A stretch of DNA of 20,355 nt from JBBRGG01 sp038240875 (GTDB lineage Bacteria; Planctomycetota; Phycisphaerae; Phycisphaerales; UBA1924), in contig JBBRGG010000026.1 of NCBI GenBank assembly GCA_038240875.1, forward strand, positions 1 through 20,355, in the 5' to 3' direction. Shown one piece after another: positions 1 through 7,973 of this stretch. Made by a program: the position numbers and the translations under genes. Within the stretch, counting starts at the first letter, position 1. The number at the start of each line of letters is the position of its first letter. The notes under the pieces are model-generated. The model had not been told where the DNA came from. It did not search any database and worked only from the letters and a program-made list of their open reading frames with translations.

Positions 1-348
1 GTATTACTCTCGATTTTCATATTCTTTAGCGCTGCCTGCCTATCGCAAGGTACCGCCGCCGAGGCTCACTTTCGCGAAAAAGACCCTTCCAACGTCGTCG
101 CCGACGAAGTTGCTGGCCAATGTTTGCCGCTGATGTTTCTGCCCGCTGTCGCGATCGACACAACCTTTAAAGCCGCCATCACGCTTGTGCTCGCGTTCCT
201 AGCCTTTCGCATCATGGACATCGTCAAGCCCTGGCCCGCAGGCCAACTTCAGCGCGTTCCAGGCGGCTTGGGCATTCTCATCGATGACCTTTTCGCGGGG
301 ATTTATGCCTTGGCGATCGTGCAAGTCTGCATCGCTATTACGATGTAA
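1..348 (+). CDS. pgpA: Phosphatidylglycerophosphatase A, 3' part (5' end outside window)
   Basis: The reading frame is open from base 1 and ends in TAA at 346-348, giving the last 115 residues of a PgpA-family protein. PgpA is an inner-membrane phosphatase that dephosphorylates phosphatidylglycerophosphate to phosphatidylglycerol, using acidic residues and Mg2+. Family landmarks are visible in order: KDPSNVVADEVAGQ (residues 30-43 of the fragment), FRIMDIVKPWP and GILIDDLFAG near the C-terminus, separated by hydrophobic spans. The E. coli protein has about 170 residues, so roughly one third is missing upstream. The gene runs convergently into the next one with only 6 bp between the stop codons, and I see no terminator hairpin there. 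The family assignment is strong; the individual biochemical activity is inferred from the family. Confidence 0.9.
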   Translation, partial: VLLSIFIFFSAACLSQGTAAEAHFREKDPSNVVADEVAGQCLPLMFLPAVAIDTTFKAAITLVLAFLAFRIMDIVKPWPAGQLQRVPGGLGILIDDLFAGIYALAIVQVCIAITM

Positions 349-354
349 AACATG

Positions 355-2034
355 TCAAGGCAGCGGAGAGTTGACGGTGTAGAAAATCGTCACGCCACGA
401 AACACGATGTCGGTTGTAACCGTCGGCGTCGTAAAGATCGTGCGAACGTAATAGTAATTATTGTTTGTGTCCACCACGTGCGACCCTGAGAGGGTACCGA
501 CGAGTGTTCGCACGGCTGCGTTAGCGCCCGAAGAGGTAATGGCCACAAATCTTATCCTCTCTACAATCGTCTTGGGGGCAGCTTCTAGGGACGCTTCGAT
601 ACTGTTAGCATTTGAATTATCGATGAAGTGCATCCGCATCGAAGTGATCTGCGCGTTATCGGGGAGGATCACCGGCGCGATGAGTTCGGCGATCGAGCCT
701 GAGTTCGTGCCTGTGACTCCGCCAAAAACGGCTGTCAGGTCGGTGGTTGCACGCAAGTTTGTGAACGCGAGGCCAGCAATTGAGTATTCGCGACTGGTCG
801 TCGTGAGGATGATGTTTCCAGTGACTCGGAGATCGCCTGCGACGTGAAGCGAGGCAGTTGGACTGGTAATGTTGATGCCGACGTTGCCAGCGGGCGAAAT
901 CGTCAGACCAGCGGAAGTAGAAGCCGTCGAACGCCGAATGCGAAAGTTGCCGGGGATGCCGTCGGCTTGGCTGAGCAAACTGTTGCTGACAAGAAGCCAG
1001 GAGTTGCCGCCGACCGCGGTGGATTCAAGGCTCATGAACGCGCCACTGGTGTTGCTGCCACGCAGCCGCATAGCTTCTTGCGAGCTCGTATCGATCAAAA
1101 GCGGCATTTTGGAACCAGAGTTGATGGTAAGTGGCAGAGCCGACGCAAAGTTACCATCCTGGCGAAGGCGAACACTGAAGTAGAGGTCAGCCGTCGAGAG
1201 GAAGTTTGCAGCACCATCTGGATATGGATTCGTAGTAGAATATCGCACGCCCAAGGTAGTTGTGGTATTGAGGTCGATGTTGAAGGCTTGGTTGTTGATC
1301 AGGTTAATGCCACGCGGGAAGTTGAAGGTAACGAAGTTGGTGCCGACCGGGACTGATGCGGTGCTCGTGCCGAAGATGGTGGAGTTGCCACGGAAAGTCA
1401 GGGTCGTGTTCTGCGCGCTGGCAGCGGTATTGACGAGCCGGAGTTGGATGCTGTCTAGTTCGCCCGGGCGAGAGATCAGCAGGGATTGAACAACGTTGGC
1501 GTTAATCTGAAACGTCGTTGTGTCGGTAAACTGCGATACATCAATAACTGACGTGTTCTCGCGTGCGAAGTTAACGAGCGATACGGCGGTGGGCGTTGGC
1601 GTAAGGGCTTGACGTGGGGCAAGCGTGGTAAAGTTGCCGCCTGAACCCCCGGGCACGCGGACGGAAATCTCGATGCGTGAACTGTCGAAAGACAACTCAC
1701 CGCCGAACAACGATGTAAACCCGGTCACATCGGCGCCAAAGTTCAAGGGCAGAACGAACAACCCCGCGAGAACGTTTACATTCGAAAGTGAGACCGGCAG
1801 CCCTACGGCGATGTTGTTGCGATAGAGCAGGACGCGAAAGTCGGCGCTGCCGGTGTAGGGACTGCCAGCTTGGTCGAGGCGGCCTTGGTAGGTGAACGCG
1901 GTGTTGGTCTGCGCCTGTGTGGTGGCTACGCCTAGAAGCAAGGTCAAGCACATCAAGACGGCAATCAAAGCTGGAAACAGAACGCGCGGCTTAACAGTCG
2001 CTACGTTGATCGAAGTAGTATACGAAACACACAT
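355..2034 (-). CDS. Secreted beta-rich protein with tail-fibre-like repeat segment
   Basis: This encodes 559 residues. ATG at 2034 is preceded by GGAGG (plus-strand 2041-2045) at 6 nt spacing, which fixes the start. A signal peptide covers residues 1 to about 41: a basic/polar start, a hydrophobic core FPALIAVLMCLTLLLG, then TTQA before the mature part. The mature protein opens with FTYQGRLDQAGSPYTGSADF, a module I associate with exported planctomycete proteins. At about 388-412 there is a segment of the type GNVGINITSPTASLHVAGDL, reminiscent of the repeat seen ahead of S74 endosialidase-type chaperones in tail fibres, but no S74 domain follows. The last ~145 residues form a Thr/Asn-rich, probably beta-sandwich domain containing SHVVDTNNNYYYVRTIF. 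It is probably an envelope or extracellular structural protein. No catalytic motif is recognised. Confidence 0.8.
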   Translation of the reverse strand: MCVSYTTSINVATVKPRVLFPALIAVLMCLTLLLGVATTQAQTNTAFTYQGRLDQAGSPYTGSADFRVLLYRNNIAVGLPVSLSNVNVLAGLFVLPLNFGADVTGFTSLFGGELSFDSSRIEISVRVPGGSGGNFTTLAPRQALTPTPTAVSLVNFARENTSVIDVSQFTDTTTFQINANVVQSLLISRPGELDSIQLRLVNTAASAQNTTLTFRGNSTIFGTSTASVPVGTNFVTFNFPRGINLINNQAFNIDLNTTTTLGVRYSTTNPYPDGAANFLSTADLYFSVRLRQDGNFASALPLTINSGSKMPLLIDTSSQEAMRLRGSNTSGAFMSLESTAVGGNSWLLVSNSLLSQADGIPGNFRIRRSTASTSAGLTISPAGNVGINITSPTASLHVAGDLRVTGNIILTTTSREYSIAGLAFTNLRATTDLTAVFGGVTGTNSGSIAELIAPVILPDNAQITSMRMHFIDNSNANSIEASLEAAPKTIVERIRFVAITSSGANAAVRTLVGTLSGSHVVDTNNNYYYVRTIFTTPTVTTDIVFRGVTIFYTVNSPLP

Positions 2035-2109
2035 AATAAACCTCCGAGTGAGAGGGAAAGCCGGTTTGGCCGAAGGTCAGCTGCTATGAAGGAAGCTGCG
2101 CCGATATCC

Positions 2110-2137
2110 AATGTACTTGAAAAACGATCAAACACAA
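2110..2137 (-). promoter_or_regulatory. Possible promoter for the 355-2034 gene
   Basis: Read on the minus strand, TTGTGT (plus 2132-2137) and TACATT (plus 2110-2115) are separated by 16 nt and lie about 70-75 bp before the start codon. Both boxes are only partial matches to the housekeeping consensus, so this is a weak candidate. The rest of the 2046-2304 gap holds nothing else I can name. Confidence 0.22.
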
Positions 2138-2304
2138 TGGCTAAACAGCGTATCTACCACAATGTTGCGCACAGAAGTGGACGGTACAGGACATAACCTT
2201 ATGTTGGCAGTCTATTGAATGCTTGCAACGTGATAACAAGGCATCGAGGCAAGAGGCATCCAGGCATCAATTTAAACCGAGCCGAGCAAAAGCCATCCGC
2301 CCAG

Positions 2305-3903
2305 TTACTTTCGGTCAAGCAGGCGATATCCGATAGCTTCGGCGACGTGATGCGTCTGAATGGGTGAGGTCTCGCCGTCACGGGCTTCGAGGTCGGCGAT
2401 GGTGCGCGAGACGCGGCGGATTTTGTCGTAGGCACGAGCTGATAAGCCAAGCTCGGTCATGGCGTGGCCTAGCATCGCGGTGGATTCGCTCGACATCGTG
2501 GCGAGGGTGTCGAGTTGCTTGCCGCTGAGCCTCGCGTTGTTGGTGAGAGGGCCTTGGCGGACGATCTGGGTTCGGCGAGCGCGTTCGACTTGATCGCGCA
2601 TGTGTGCGCTGCTCATGCCTTGGCGCGAGCCTGCGGCTGCCGAGAGAGTGGCGAAGGGAACCGCCGGGGCTTCGACGTGAATATCGATACGATCGAGCAA
2701 TGGGCCGCTGAGACGTTCCATGTAGCGTTCCATCGCGCGCTTGCCCACTTCGCCCACGGGCATGTCGCCTTTGGGCGTGGGGTTCATCGCGGCGACGAGC
2801 ATGAAGGATGCTGGAAACTTGACCGAAGCGTGCGCCCGCGCGATGGTGACGACGTGATCTTCCAAGGGTTGGCGGAGAGATTCAAGAACATCGCGTTCGA
2901 ATTCAGGGAGTTCATCGAGGAAGAGGACGCCTCGGTGCGCGAGAGAGATTTCGCCAGGGCGTGGTATGGCTCCGCCGCCGACAATCGCGGCAGTGCTGGC
3001 GGTGTGATGAGGCGAGCGGACTGGACGGGTGGTCACAAGGCTGGTGCCGGGTTGGAGTTGACCGGCAGCGGACCAGATGCGGGTAATCTCGATTGCTTCT
3101 TCGGGCGTGAGCGAAGGGAGGACACCGGCGAGGGCTTTGGCCATCATGGTTTTGCCGGTGCCTGGTGGCCCGAGCATGAGGATGTTGTGCCCGCCTGCGG
3201 CTGCGATGACGATGGCGCGTTTGACGGCTTCTTGTCCTCGCACTTCGATGAAATCGACGGAGGCGGCTTCGCGAGCAAGCAGGGTTTCGATGTCGGGGGG
3301 CGGTACAGGGAGGGCTTCTAAACGACCGGTGAGTAGGCCGATGACTTCGGCGAGCGTGCGTGCGCCATAAACGGGAAGGTTGCGGACGACGGCGGCTTCG
3401 AGCGCGTTGTCCATGGGAACAAGGACGCCTTTGGCTCCACGTTGTTTAGCGAGTGAAGCAAGAGCCAGAGCGCCTTTGATGGGGCGAAGGCGGCCATCGA
3501 GGGCGAGCTCGCCCGCGATGACGAGGGTGCGGAAATCTAGGCCGTCGTGGGGGGCGTCGCGTGGGCCATCGAGATCGCCATGCGGGCGAGGTGGAGGAAG
3601 GCGGATGACGCCTTGGGAAGCGAGAAGGCCGATAGCGATGGGCAGGTCGTAGACGGGGCCTTCTTTGCGAACGTCGGCGGGCGCGAGGTTGACGATGAGG
3701 CGGCCTTTGAGTGCGGTGTAGCCGGTGTTGGTAATGGCGGAGCGGACGCGTTCGAGAGACTCTTTGACGCCGACGTCGGGAAGGCCGACGATGATGGGGC
3801 GGGTCTCGCTGCTGGTGCCTTCGGACTCGGTGAAATCGACTTCGACTTCGCAGGTGACGGCGTCGATGCCTTGAAGGACGAAGGATTGCACGCGTGAGAG
3901 CAT
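2305..3903 (-). CDS. comM: ComM/YifB-type Mg-chelatase-like AAA+ ATPase
   Basis: This encodes 532 residues from ATG at 3903, chosen because MLSRVQSFVLQGIDA is the family's usual N-terminus; the frame stays open a further 28 codons upstream without homology. Domain order fits ComM: an N-terminal Lon-S16-like domain (IVGLPDVGVKESLERVRSA, then VRKEGPVYDLPIAIGLL), an AAA+ core with Walker A GPPGTGKT (about 245-252) and Walker B GVLFLDELPEF, then LSGPLLDRIDIHVEAP and a C-terminal helical lid (ARAYDKIRRVSRTIADLE). ComM is a hexameric helicase that promotes branch migration during natural transformation in proteobacteria; here the role is inferred. Oddly, the cysteine-bearing insert usually following the conserved MNP is replaced by MNPTPKGDMPVGEVGKRAME, so the putative zinc ligands are absent. 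The DinB-like gene lies 56 bp upstream on the same strand. Confidence 0.92.
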   Translation of the reverse strand: MLSRVQSFVLQGIDAVTCEVEVDFTESEGTSSETRPIIVGLPDVGVKESLERVRSAITNTGYTALKGRLIVNLAPADVRKEGPVYDLPIAIGLLASQGVIRLPPPRPHGDLDGPRDAPHDGLDFRTLVIAGELALDGRLRPIKGALALASLAKQRGAKGVLVPMDNALEAAVVRNLPVYGARTLAEVIGLLTGRLEALPVPPPDIETLLAREAASVDFIEVRGQEAVKRAIVIAAAGGHNILMLGPPGTGKTMMAKALAGVLPSLTPEEAIEITRIWSAAGQLQPGTSLVTTRPVRSPHHTASTAAIVGGGAIPRPGEISLAHRGVLFLDELPEFERDVLESLRQPLEDHVVTIARAHASVKFPASFMLVAAMNPTPKGDMPVGEVGKRAMERYMERLSGPLLDRIDIHVEAPAVPFATLSAAAGSRQGMSSAHMRDQVERARRTQIVRQGPLTNNARLSGKQLDTLATMSSESTAMLGHAMTELGLSARAYDKIRRVSRTIADLEARDGETSPIQTHHVAEAIGYRLLDRK

Positions 3904-3912
3904 GGGCGGAGT

Positions 3913-3935
3913 GTATCGATACGCCCGCGCGGGCG
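3913..3935. repeat. Two adjacent palindromes just upstream of comM
   Basis: GTATCGATAC (3913-3922, 10 bp) and CGCCCGCGCGGGCG (3922-3935, 14 bp) are both perfect palindromes sharing one base. They lie 10-32 bp before the comM start codon, in the gap after the DinB-like gene. They could be an operator, a leader hairpin or a weak terminator of the upstream gene. There is no T-tract on the minus-strand transcript to support the last option. Confidence 0.4.
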
Positions 3936-3959
3936 CAGGGTGGAGTGTGCGAAGAAGTA

Positions 3960-4499
3960 TTACCCGTCGCCTCGTTTCCATTTGCACCAGTAATGGACGG
4001 CGGCGGCGTGCCAGGTGATGTGCAGGGTCATGCAGGCAAGCATGTCGGGGAGGTTGGTGGGCTTGCCATAGGTGAAGGTGTTGGAAAGGGTTGCGTCGGG
4101 GATGCGCTCAAGGCAGGCAATGAAGGCGTCGATGTCGTGAAGCAGGGCGTCGCGAGCCTGGGTCGGGTTGGCGGGGATTGGTGATTCGGGGGTGGGGATG
4201 ATGGCTGAGATTTCGTGTTCTAAGAGGCCTAATCCCAAGAGGACGACGTGGGCGTGTTGGCGGAAGATCTCGACGATGTGGCGAAGGTGCCAGGCGCCGG
4301 TAGAAGGGGTGAGCGGGTCGCCGATGGGTGCATTGGTGGAGAAGCGAAGAAGCTGATCGACGGATTCCCACGGATAGACCACGGTCTGGCGAAGCAAGGC
4401 GCACATACCCAGGATGTGCGCACGAGAGAGAGCGCTAGACATGCCGGAGTTGGGGCTGAAGTTAGAACTTTCATCTGGTTGAGAGCCTTGGGTGTGCAT
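3960..4499 (-). CDS. DinB-like putative metal-dependent protein
   Basis: This encodes 179 residues from ATG at 4499; the TTG one codon upstream (4502) is an alternative start. The protein is mostly helical and has the histidine pattern of the DinB/YfiT four-helix-bundle superfamily: TGAWHLRHIVEIF with H71 and H74 after the first long helix, and LHITWHAAAVHYW with H160 and H164 in the last helix. In that superfamily three histidines bind a divalent metal, and members include thiol S-transferases and stress proteins. Nothing in the sequence identifies a substrate. No Shine-Dalgarno is apparent. It lies head to head with the aldehyde dehydrogenase across about 54 bp and is followed on its own strand by comM, so the two may be cotranscribed. 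A damage-response role, suggested by the founding family name, would be speculation. Confidence 0.65.
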   Translation of the reverse strand: MHTQGSQPDESSNFSPNSGMSSALSRAHILGMCALLRQTVVYPWESVDQLLRFSTNAPIGDPLTPSTGAWHLRHIVEIFRQHAHVVLLGLGLLEHEISAIIPTPESPIPANPTQARDALLHDIDAFIACLERIPDATLSNTFTYGKPTNLPDMLACMTLHITWHAAAVHYWCKWKRGDG

Positions 4500-4553
4500 C
4501 AAGGGAGTGTACTTGATTGAAGTAGGGGAGGCGAGGGGTCGCTATGCTGGAAG

Positions 4554-6095
4554 ATGAAGCGAAATGAAGAGCGCGAGAATGCGATACTCGAAGCACAGAG
4601 GGCTCCCTTTGCTGCGTTTGCTGCGGCGCGAGAAGCAGGATGGCGTGATGTGATGGCGCGGGCGGCGGGGCTGCGCGGCGTAGCCGAGGCGCTGAGCAAG
4701 GCCAAGGACGAAATCATCGCGATTGCGTCGAAGGAAACGGCGCTGACGAAACTAGAGCTCGCGCCCGAGTTTCGCCGAATGGTGGGGACGCTTGTGCAAT
4801 TTGCAGGCGTGATCGAGGAAGGGTCGTGGGTGCGGCCCACGATCAATGTGCCGGAGAAGAACGAGTCAAACGTGATTGGACCGAATCATGATGTGCGGTC
4901 GATGCTGGTGCCGCGGCGTGGGGCGGCGGTGGTGTTTGGCGCGAGCAACTTTCCGTTGTCGTACGGAGTGTGTGGCGGGGACACGGCGAGCGCGCTAGCT
5001 GCAGGATTGGGAGTTGTGGTGAAAGAGCACCCGGCGCATCCGCGGACGGGTCGCTTGATAGCAAATGTTGCGCGCGACGCGCTGGCGCAGGCAGGGCACA
5101 ATAAAGATGTGCTTGGGTATGTGCGTGAGTCTGAAGAGACGGCGGGTGAGGATACGTTTGAGGTGGCGCACGCATTGATCTTGCATGAATCCGTGGCGGC
5201 AATTGGGTTTACGGGTTCGACCAAGGCGGGGTTGGCAATTGATGCGTTGGCGCGGACGCGGGGGGTGCCGATTCCGGTCTTTGCGGAGATGGGGTCAACC
5301 AATCCGGTCTTTGTGACGCGGGCAGCGCTCGCGGCGCGGGGGGCTGCGATTGCAAATGAGTTGGGGAGTGCGTTGCTGGTGCGGGTGGGGCAGCAGTGCA
5401 CGTGTCCGGGGTTGATTTTAATTGATTCGCTGGTGGAGATGCCGCGGTTTGAAGAGGAGAGTGATCCGCTCGCGGACCAGTTTGAAGAGGCGTTGGCGCG
5501 GGTAGTTCGCGGTACACCGGCGCGAGAGATGTTGTCGGCGAAGGTGCGCGAGGGGTTTATCACGCAAGTGAACAAAGTTGCGGGGTATGTGCCTGAGGTT
5601 AAGATGATCGCGATTGGGGCGCGTGAGGAAGGGCTTAGGCATGCGCCGGCGATGTTGCTGCGAACGGATTACAGCGAGTTGAGGTCGCTGCGTTTTTTGA
5701 GTGAAGAAGCGTTTGGACCTTCGGCGGTTGTCGCGCGAGTGGATTTGAGGGCGCGAAGTGGTGGTGAAGAATCAGCCGTTGAAGAGTTGCTGGAAACGAT
5801 GCAGGGGCAGTTGGTTGCGTGTGTGTATGCGGAGGCGGCAGAATTAGAAGAAGAAAATAGTGTGGCGCGGCGATTGCTGGCGCGATTAGTCGACACGGCG
5901 GGGCGAGTGGTGGTGAATGAGGTGCCGCCTGGGGTGCGGGTATCGAGCGCGATGGTGCATGGGGGGCCTTATCCGGCGACGAATGCGAGCGAGACGACGG
6001 CTGTGGGAGCACGGGCGATGGAGCGGTGGTGTAGACCGGTGTGCTATCAAAATTGGCCTAGGGGCGCGCTGCCGGTGGAGCTGCGTGGGAAGTAG
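4554..6095 (+). CDS. 2,5-dioxovalerate (alpha-ketoglutarate semialdehyde) dehydrogenase-type aldehyde dehydrogenase
   Basis: This encodes 513 residues. It is an ALDH-superfamily enzyme whose best-fitting subgroup is NAD(P)-dependent 2,5-dioxovalerate dehydrogenase, which oxidises alpha-ketoglutarate semialdehyde to 2-oxoglutarate at the end of non-phosphorylative pentose, hexuronate or aldarate breakdown. The subgroup signature is FGASNFPLSYGVCGGDTASA (about 128-147) followed by VVKEHPAHPRTG. The catalytic glutamate is E245 in FAEMGSTNP and the nucleophile is C282 in GQQCTCPG. FTGST (about 222-226) sits at the cofactor site. Length matches the subgroup. ATG 4554 is the first start after an in-frame stop at 4518. 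The nearest purine-rich run, GGAAG, abuts it directly, so translation signals are weak. No sugar-acid dehydratase or transporter gene is nearby, so the pathway cannot be confirmed from context. Ordinary ALDHs of other substrate range remain possible. Confidence 0.85.
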   Translation: MKRNEERENAILEAQRAPFAAFAAAREAGWRDVMARAAGLRGVAEALSKAKDEIIAIASKETALTKLELAPEFRRMVGTLVQFAGVIEEGSWVRPTINVPEKNESNVIGPNHDVRSMLVPRRGAAVVFGASNFPLSYGVCGGDTASALAAGLGVVVKEHPAHPRTGRLIANVARDALAQAGHNKDVLGYVRESEETAGEDTFEVAHALILHESVAAIGFTGSTKAGLAIDALARTRGVPIPVFAEMGSTNPVFVTRAALAARGAAIANELGSALLVRVGQQCTCPGLILIDSLVEMPRFEEESDPLADQFEEALARVVRGTPAREMLSAKVREGFITQVNKVAGYVPEVKMIAIGAREEGLRHAPAMLLRTDYSELRSLRFLSEEAFGPSAVVARVDLRARSGGEESAVEELLETMQGQLVACVYAEAAELEEENSVARRLLARLVDTAGRVVVNEVPPGVRVSSAMVHGGPYPATNASETTAVGARAMERWCRPVCYQNWPRGALPVELRGK

Positions 6096-6131
6096 ATTTT
6101 TGATGGTAGATTGAAGAGGAGTGGCAAAGCT

Positions 6132-7241
6132 TTATGGCTTTGGGATTTGATCAGGATTGGCGTGTGGCTTGCCTTCGCGGCCTGAGCTGCCTTCGCGACC
6201 AGGCCCGCCCTCGCGACCGGGGCCGCCACGGCCAGGACCGCCCTCGCGACCGGGGCCATTGCGGCCTTCTTTGGGAAGCTGGCCACCATTTTCGACGCGT
6301 TCGATGAGTGAGTCGATGAAAGCGGCGCGGTTCGACTGGCGGCGTTCGAGTTCTTTACGGAGCTCTTCGATGCGACTGGTGAGCGTGGTGATTTCGTGTT
6401 GTTGAAGTTTGAGTTTGGCGTCGAATTGTTGATCGATGGCTTCGCGGAGCGAGGTGCGAGCGGCGAGGATATTGGCTGGATCTTGCGAGCCTTGCGCGTC
6501 GCGGAATTGGCGAACGCGGTCGAGGACGAGGACGCCGACTTGGATTTCGTCAAGGCGAAGGGTGATGAGTTGAGGGTCGCGGGCGGCCATAGCGTCGCGG
6601 ATGCGTGGGGCTAGGCGAGCAATGACCATGTCGGCACCCTTGGGGTCGGTTGCGCGGAGTTCTTCGAGTCGGGTAGCGATTTGGGGAAGCTTTTCGCGGG
6701 CAAATGTCAAGAAGCGTTCGCGTTCTTCGTCGGTGAGGATGCGGTCGCGCTCGCCGCGTGGGCCGTCGCGCTTGCCGCTTTGTTGATCGAGGTCGGTGTT
6801 GGTTTCAGATACGCCGTATGGACTGCTATTTGGACCGCTATTTGGACCACTATTTGGTCCGCGACGAAAGCCATTGCGATTACCAGTGCCTGCGAGGCGA
6901 TCAAGCCAATCACCACGGAAAGGTTTGGCGGCTTCTTCGATAATGCGAAACGCTTCGAGGCGGGCAGTGCCGGTTTCGAGTTTATTTGCGGCTTCGCGCA
7001 AGCTGGTGGCGAACGCGTCAACTTCGGTTGCGCGGCTGCGCCAGCGGGTGATGGTTTCTTCTTTGGAGAGTGTCTCACCAAAACGATCTGGCCCGCCAAG
7101 TTCTGGACGAGCTTCGTCCGTGGGCGATGGCGTATCGGTCGGGGGAGGTTGAATGGGTTGAGAAGCAAAGCCGATGCTGGTCAAGGTCGCGCAGAGGCTG
7201 ACGACGAGCGTGAGAGCCTTGCGATGATTGAACATGGTCAT
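6132..7241 (-). CDS. Exported protein with helical core and Gly/Arg/Pro-rich tail
   Basis: This encodes 369 residues from ATG 7241 (a second in-frame ATG lies two codons on), with AAGGA upstream at about 9 nt. Residues 1-27 form a signal peptide (basic start, LTLVVSLCATLTSIGFAS). There follow a Pro-rich linker and a predicted helical region. A low-complexity stretch of (GPNS)n at about 130-142 comes from a 12-bp DNA repeat (6820-6855). The main domain runs from LTDEERERFLTFAREKLPQI to RLDEIQVGVLVLDRVRQFRD, followed by a coiled-coil segment ending EELRKELERRQSNRAAFI. The tail repeats GREGGPGR-type units. Overall this loosely resembles periplasmic helical sensors of the Spy/CpxP kind, but I see no signature and do not claim the family. 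It is the third gene downstream of an ECF sigma factor, 57 bp after the membrane partner gene, so it may be the periplasmic arm of that module. Confidence 0.7.
   Translation of the reverse strand: MTMFNHRKALTLVVSLCATLTSIGFASQPIQPPPTDTPSPTDEARPELGGPDRFGETLSKEETITRWRSRATEVDAFATSLREAANKLETGTARLEAFRIIEEAAKPFRGDWLDRLAGTGNRNGFRRGPNSGPNSGPNSSPYGVSETNTDLDQQSGKRDGPRGERDRILTDEERERFLTFAREKLPQIATRLEELRATDPKGADMVIARLAPRIRDAMAARDPQLITLRLDEIQVGVLVLDRVRQFRDAQGSQDPANILAARTSLREAIDQQFDAKLKLQQHEITTLTSRIEELRKELERRQSNRAAFIDSLIERVENGGQLPKEGRNGPGREGGPGRGGPGREGGPGREGSSGREGKPHANPDQIPKP
6820..6855 (-). repeat. 12-bp in-frame tandem repeat encoding GPNS units
   Basis: Three head-to-tail 12-bp units (GGACYGCTATTT-type on the plus strand; third unit with one change) plus the start of a fourth. 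The unit length is a multiple of three, so copy changes keep the frame and only alter the number of Gly-Pro-Asn-Ser units in the exported protein of 6132-7241. Confidence 0.85.
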
Positions 7242-7298
7242 TGGGCGTTGTCCTTGAAGGCGAGCGCAGTATACGACGCGGGTGCCGGGTCAAGATCG

Positions 7299-7973
7299 TT
7301 AGATGGCGTCGTTGTCGATAGAGGTTTCGGAGATCCATTGGTCGGCGGCGAAGGTGGTTTGGGCGCGTTCTTCGAGATCGGTTGCGCTGGCGGAAATGTC
7401 GGCGAGGCCTACAGACCACATCGCGTCCATCTCGGTGGCGACCGAAAGCCAGCTTTCGACTTCGGGGCTGGCGGCGACTGTGGCGAGTTGGTTTTCGCGA
7501 GCGCGTGTGGGGTCAGCGCGTGTGGAGTCGGCAAGTCTGGGGGTAGTGGGATTGCTATCGGTGGAATTAGGCGTGTTGTCCGCGAGCTGGGTTGTGGAAG
7601 TTGAAGGAGAGATTGTGATCGAGACAAGTGCTGCGGAAACGACGAGGACGACCATCGCGGCGAGGGCGAACCAAGCGCGCTGCGCGAGAGGAGTGCGGGG
7701 CAGTGGATATGAGTTGTGGACGAAAGAAATAGGCGCGGGGGCAGTGGTTTGGGCTTGGGTTTGGGCTTGGGTTTGGGCAGAGGCCTGCATGTCTGAGTGG
7801 ACTTTGGGCATGCTGGCGAGCGCGATGCGTTGAGCCATATCGGGGCGAGCAGCGGCACGGTCGGCGAGGGCGAGAGTGTCGAGCGCGCGAGCCATCGACG
7901 CGACTAAAGGATCGTTGAAGGCGTCGGGCAAAAGTGGATCGTGATTGTGGTTGGTGTGCGAGGTGTTGTTCAT
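7299..7973 (-). CDS. Single-span membrane protein, probable anti-sigma factor or sigma-factor partner
   Basis: This encodes 224 residues. The ATG at 7973 overlaps the sigma-factor stop codon by 4 nt (ATGA), so the two are translationally coupled, and there is no Shine-Dalgarno. Layout: a ~95-residue N-terminal part presumed cytoplasmic, including the helix ARALDTLALADRAAARPDMA and a Gln/Ala/Thr repeat (AQTQAQTQAQTT, residues 67-78). A transmembrane helix follows at about 101-121 (WFALAAMVVLVVSAALVSIT), then a ~100-residue Ser/Thr/Asp-rich part presumed periplasmic. Gene order and topology fit an anti-sigma factor, but the protein contains no cysteine at all. The HxxxCxxC zinc anti-sigma motif is therefore absent, and no RseA-type domain is recognised. 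The function is inferred from position only. The downstream gene, 57 bp on, is an exported protein. Confidence 0.72.
   Translation of the reverse strand: MNNTSHTNHNHDPLLPDAFNDPLVASMARALDTLALADRAAARPDMAQRIALASMPKVHSDMQASAQTQAQTQAQTTAPAPISFVHNSYPLPRTPLAQRAWFALAAMVVLVVSAALVSITISPSTSTTQLADNTPNSTDSNPTTPRLADSTRADPTRARENQLATVAASPEVESWLSVATEMDAMWSVGLADISASATDLEERAQTTFAADQWISETSIDNDAI
7748..7778 (-). repeat. 12-bp in-frame tandem repeat encoding AQTQ units
   Basis: TTTGGGCTTGGG occurs twice head to tail (7748-7759 and 7760-7771), followed by a partial third copy to 7778. In the minus-strand gene it encodes alternating Ala-Gln-Thr-Gln in the N-terminal, presumed cytoplasmic, half of the sigma-factor partner. 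Confidence 0.85.

Noticed and set aside
2515..3321. 268-codon plus-strand open frame
   Set aside because: It lies antisense inside comM; composition is Gly/Glu/Asp/Phe-skewed as expected of an antisense shadow, and no domain is recognisable.
6125..6142. CAAAGC/GCTTTG hairpin between the convergent ALDH and exported-protein genes as a bidirectional terminator
   Set aside because: Only a 6-bp weak stem without a T-tract on either side; it overlaps the stop codon of the minus-strand gene.
6681..7604. 307-codon plus-strand open frame
   Set aside because: It overlaps two minus-strand genes that have signal peptide, membrane helix and operon logic; the translation shows no domain.
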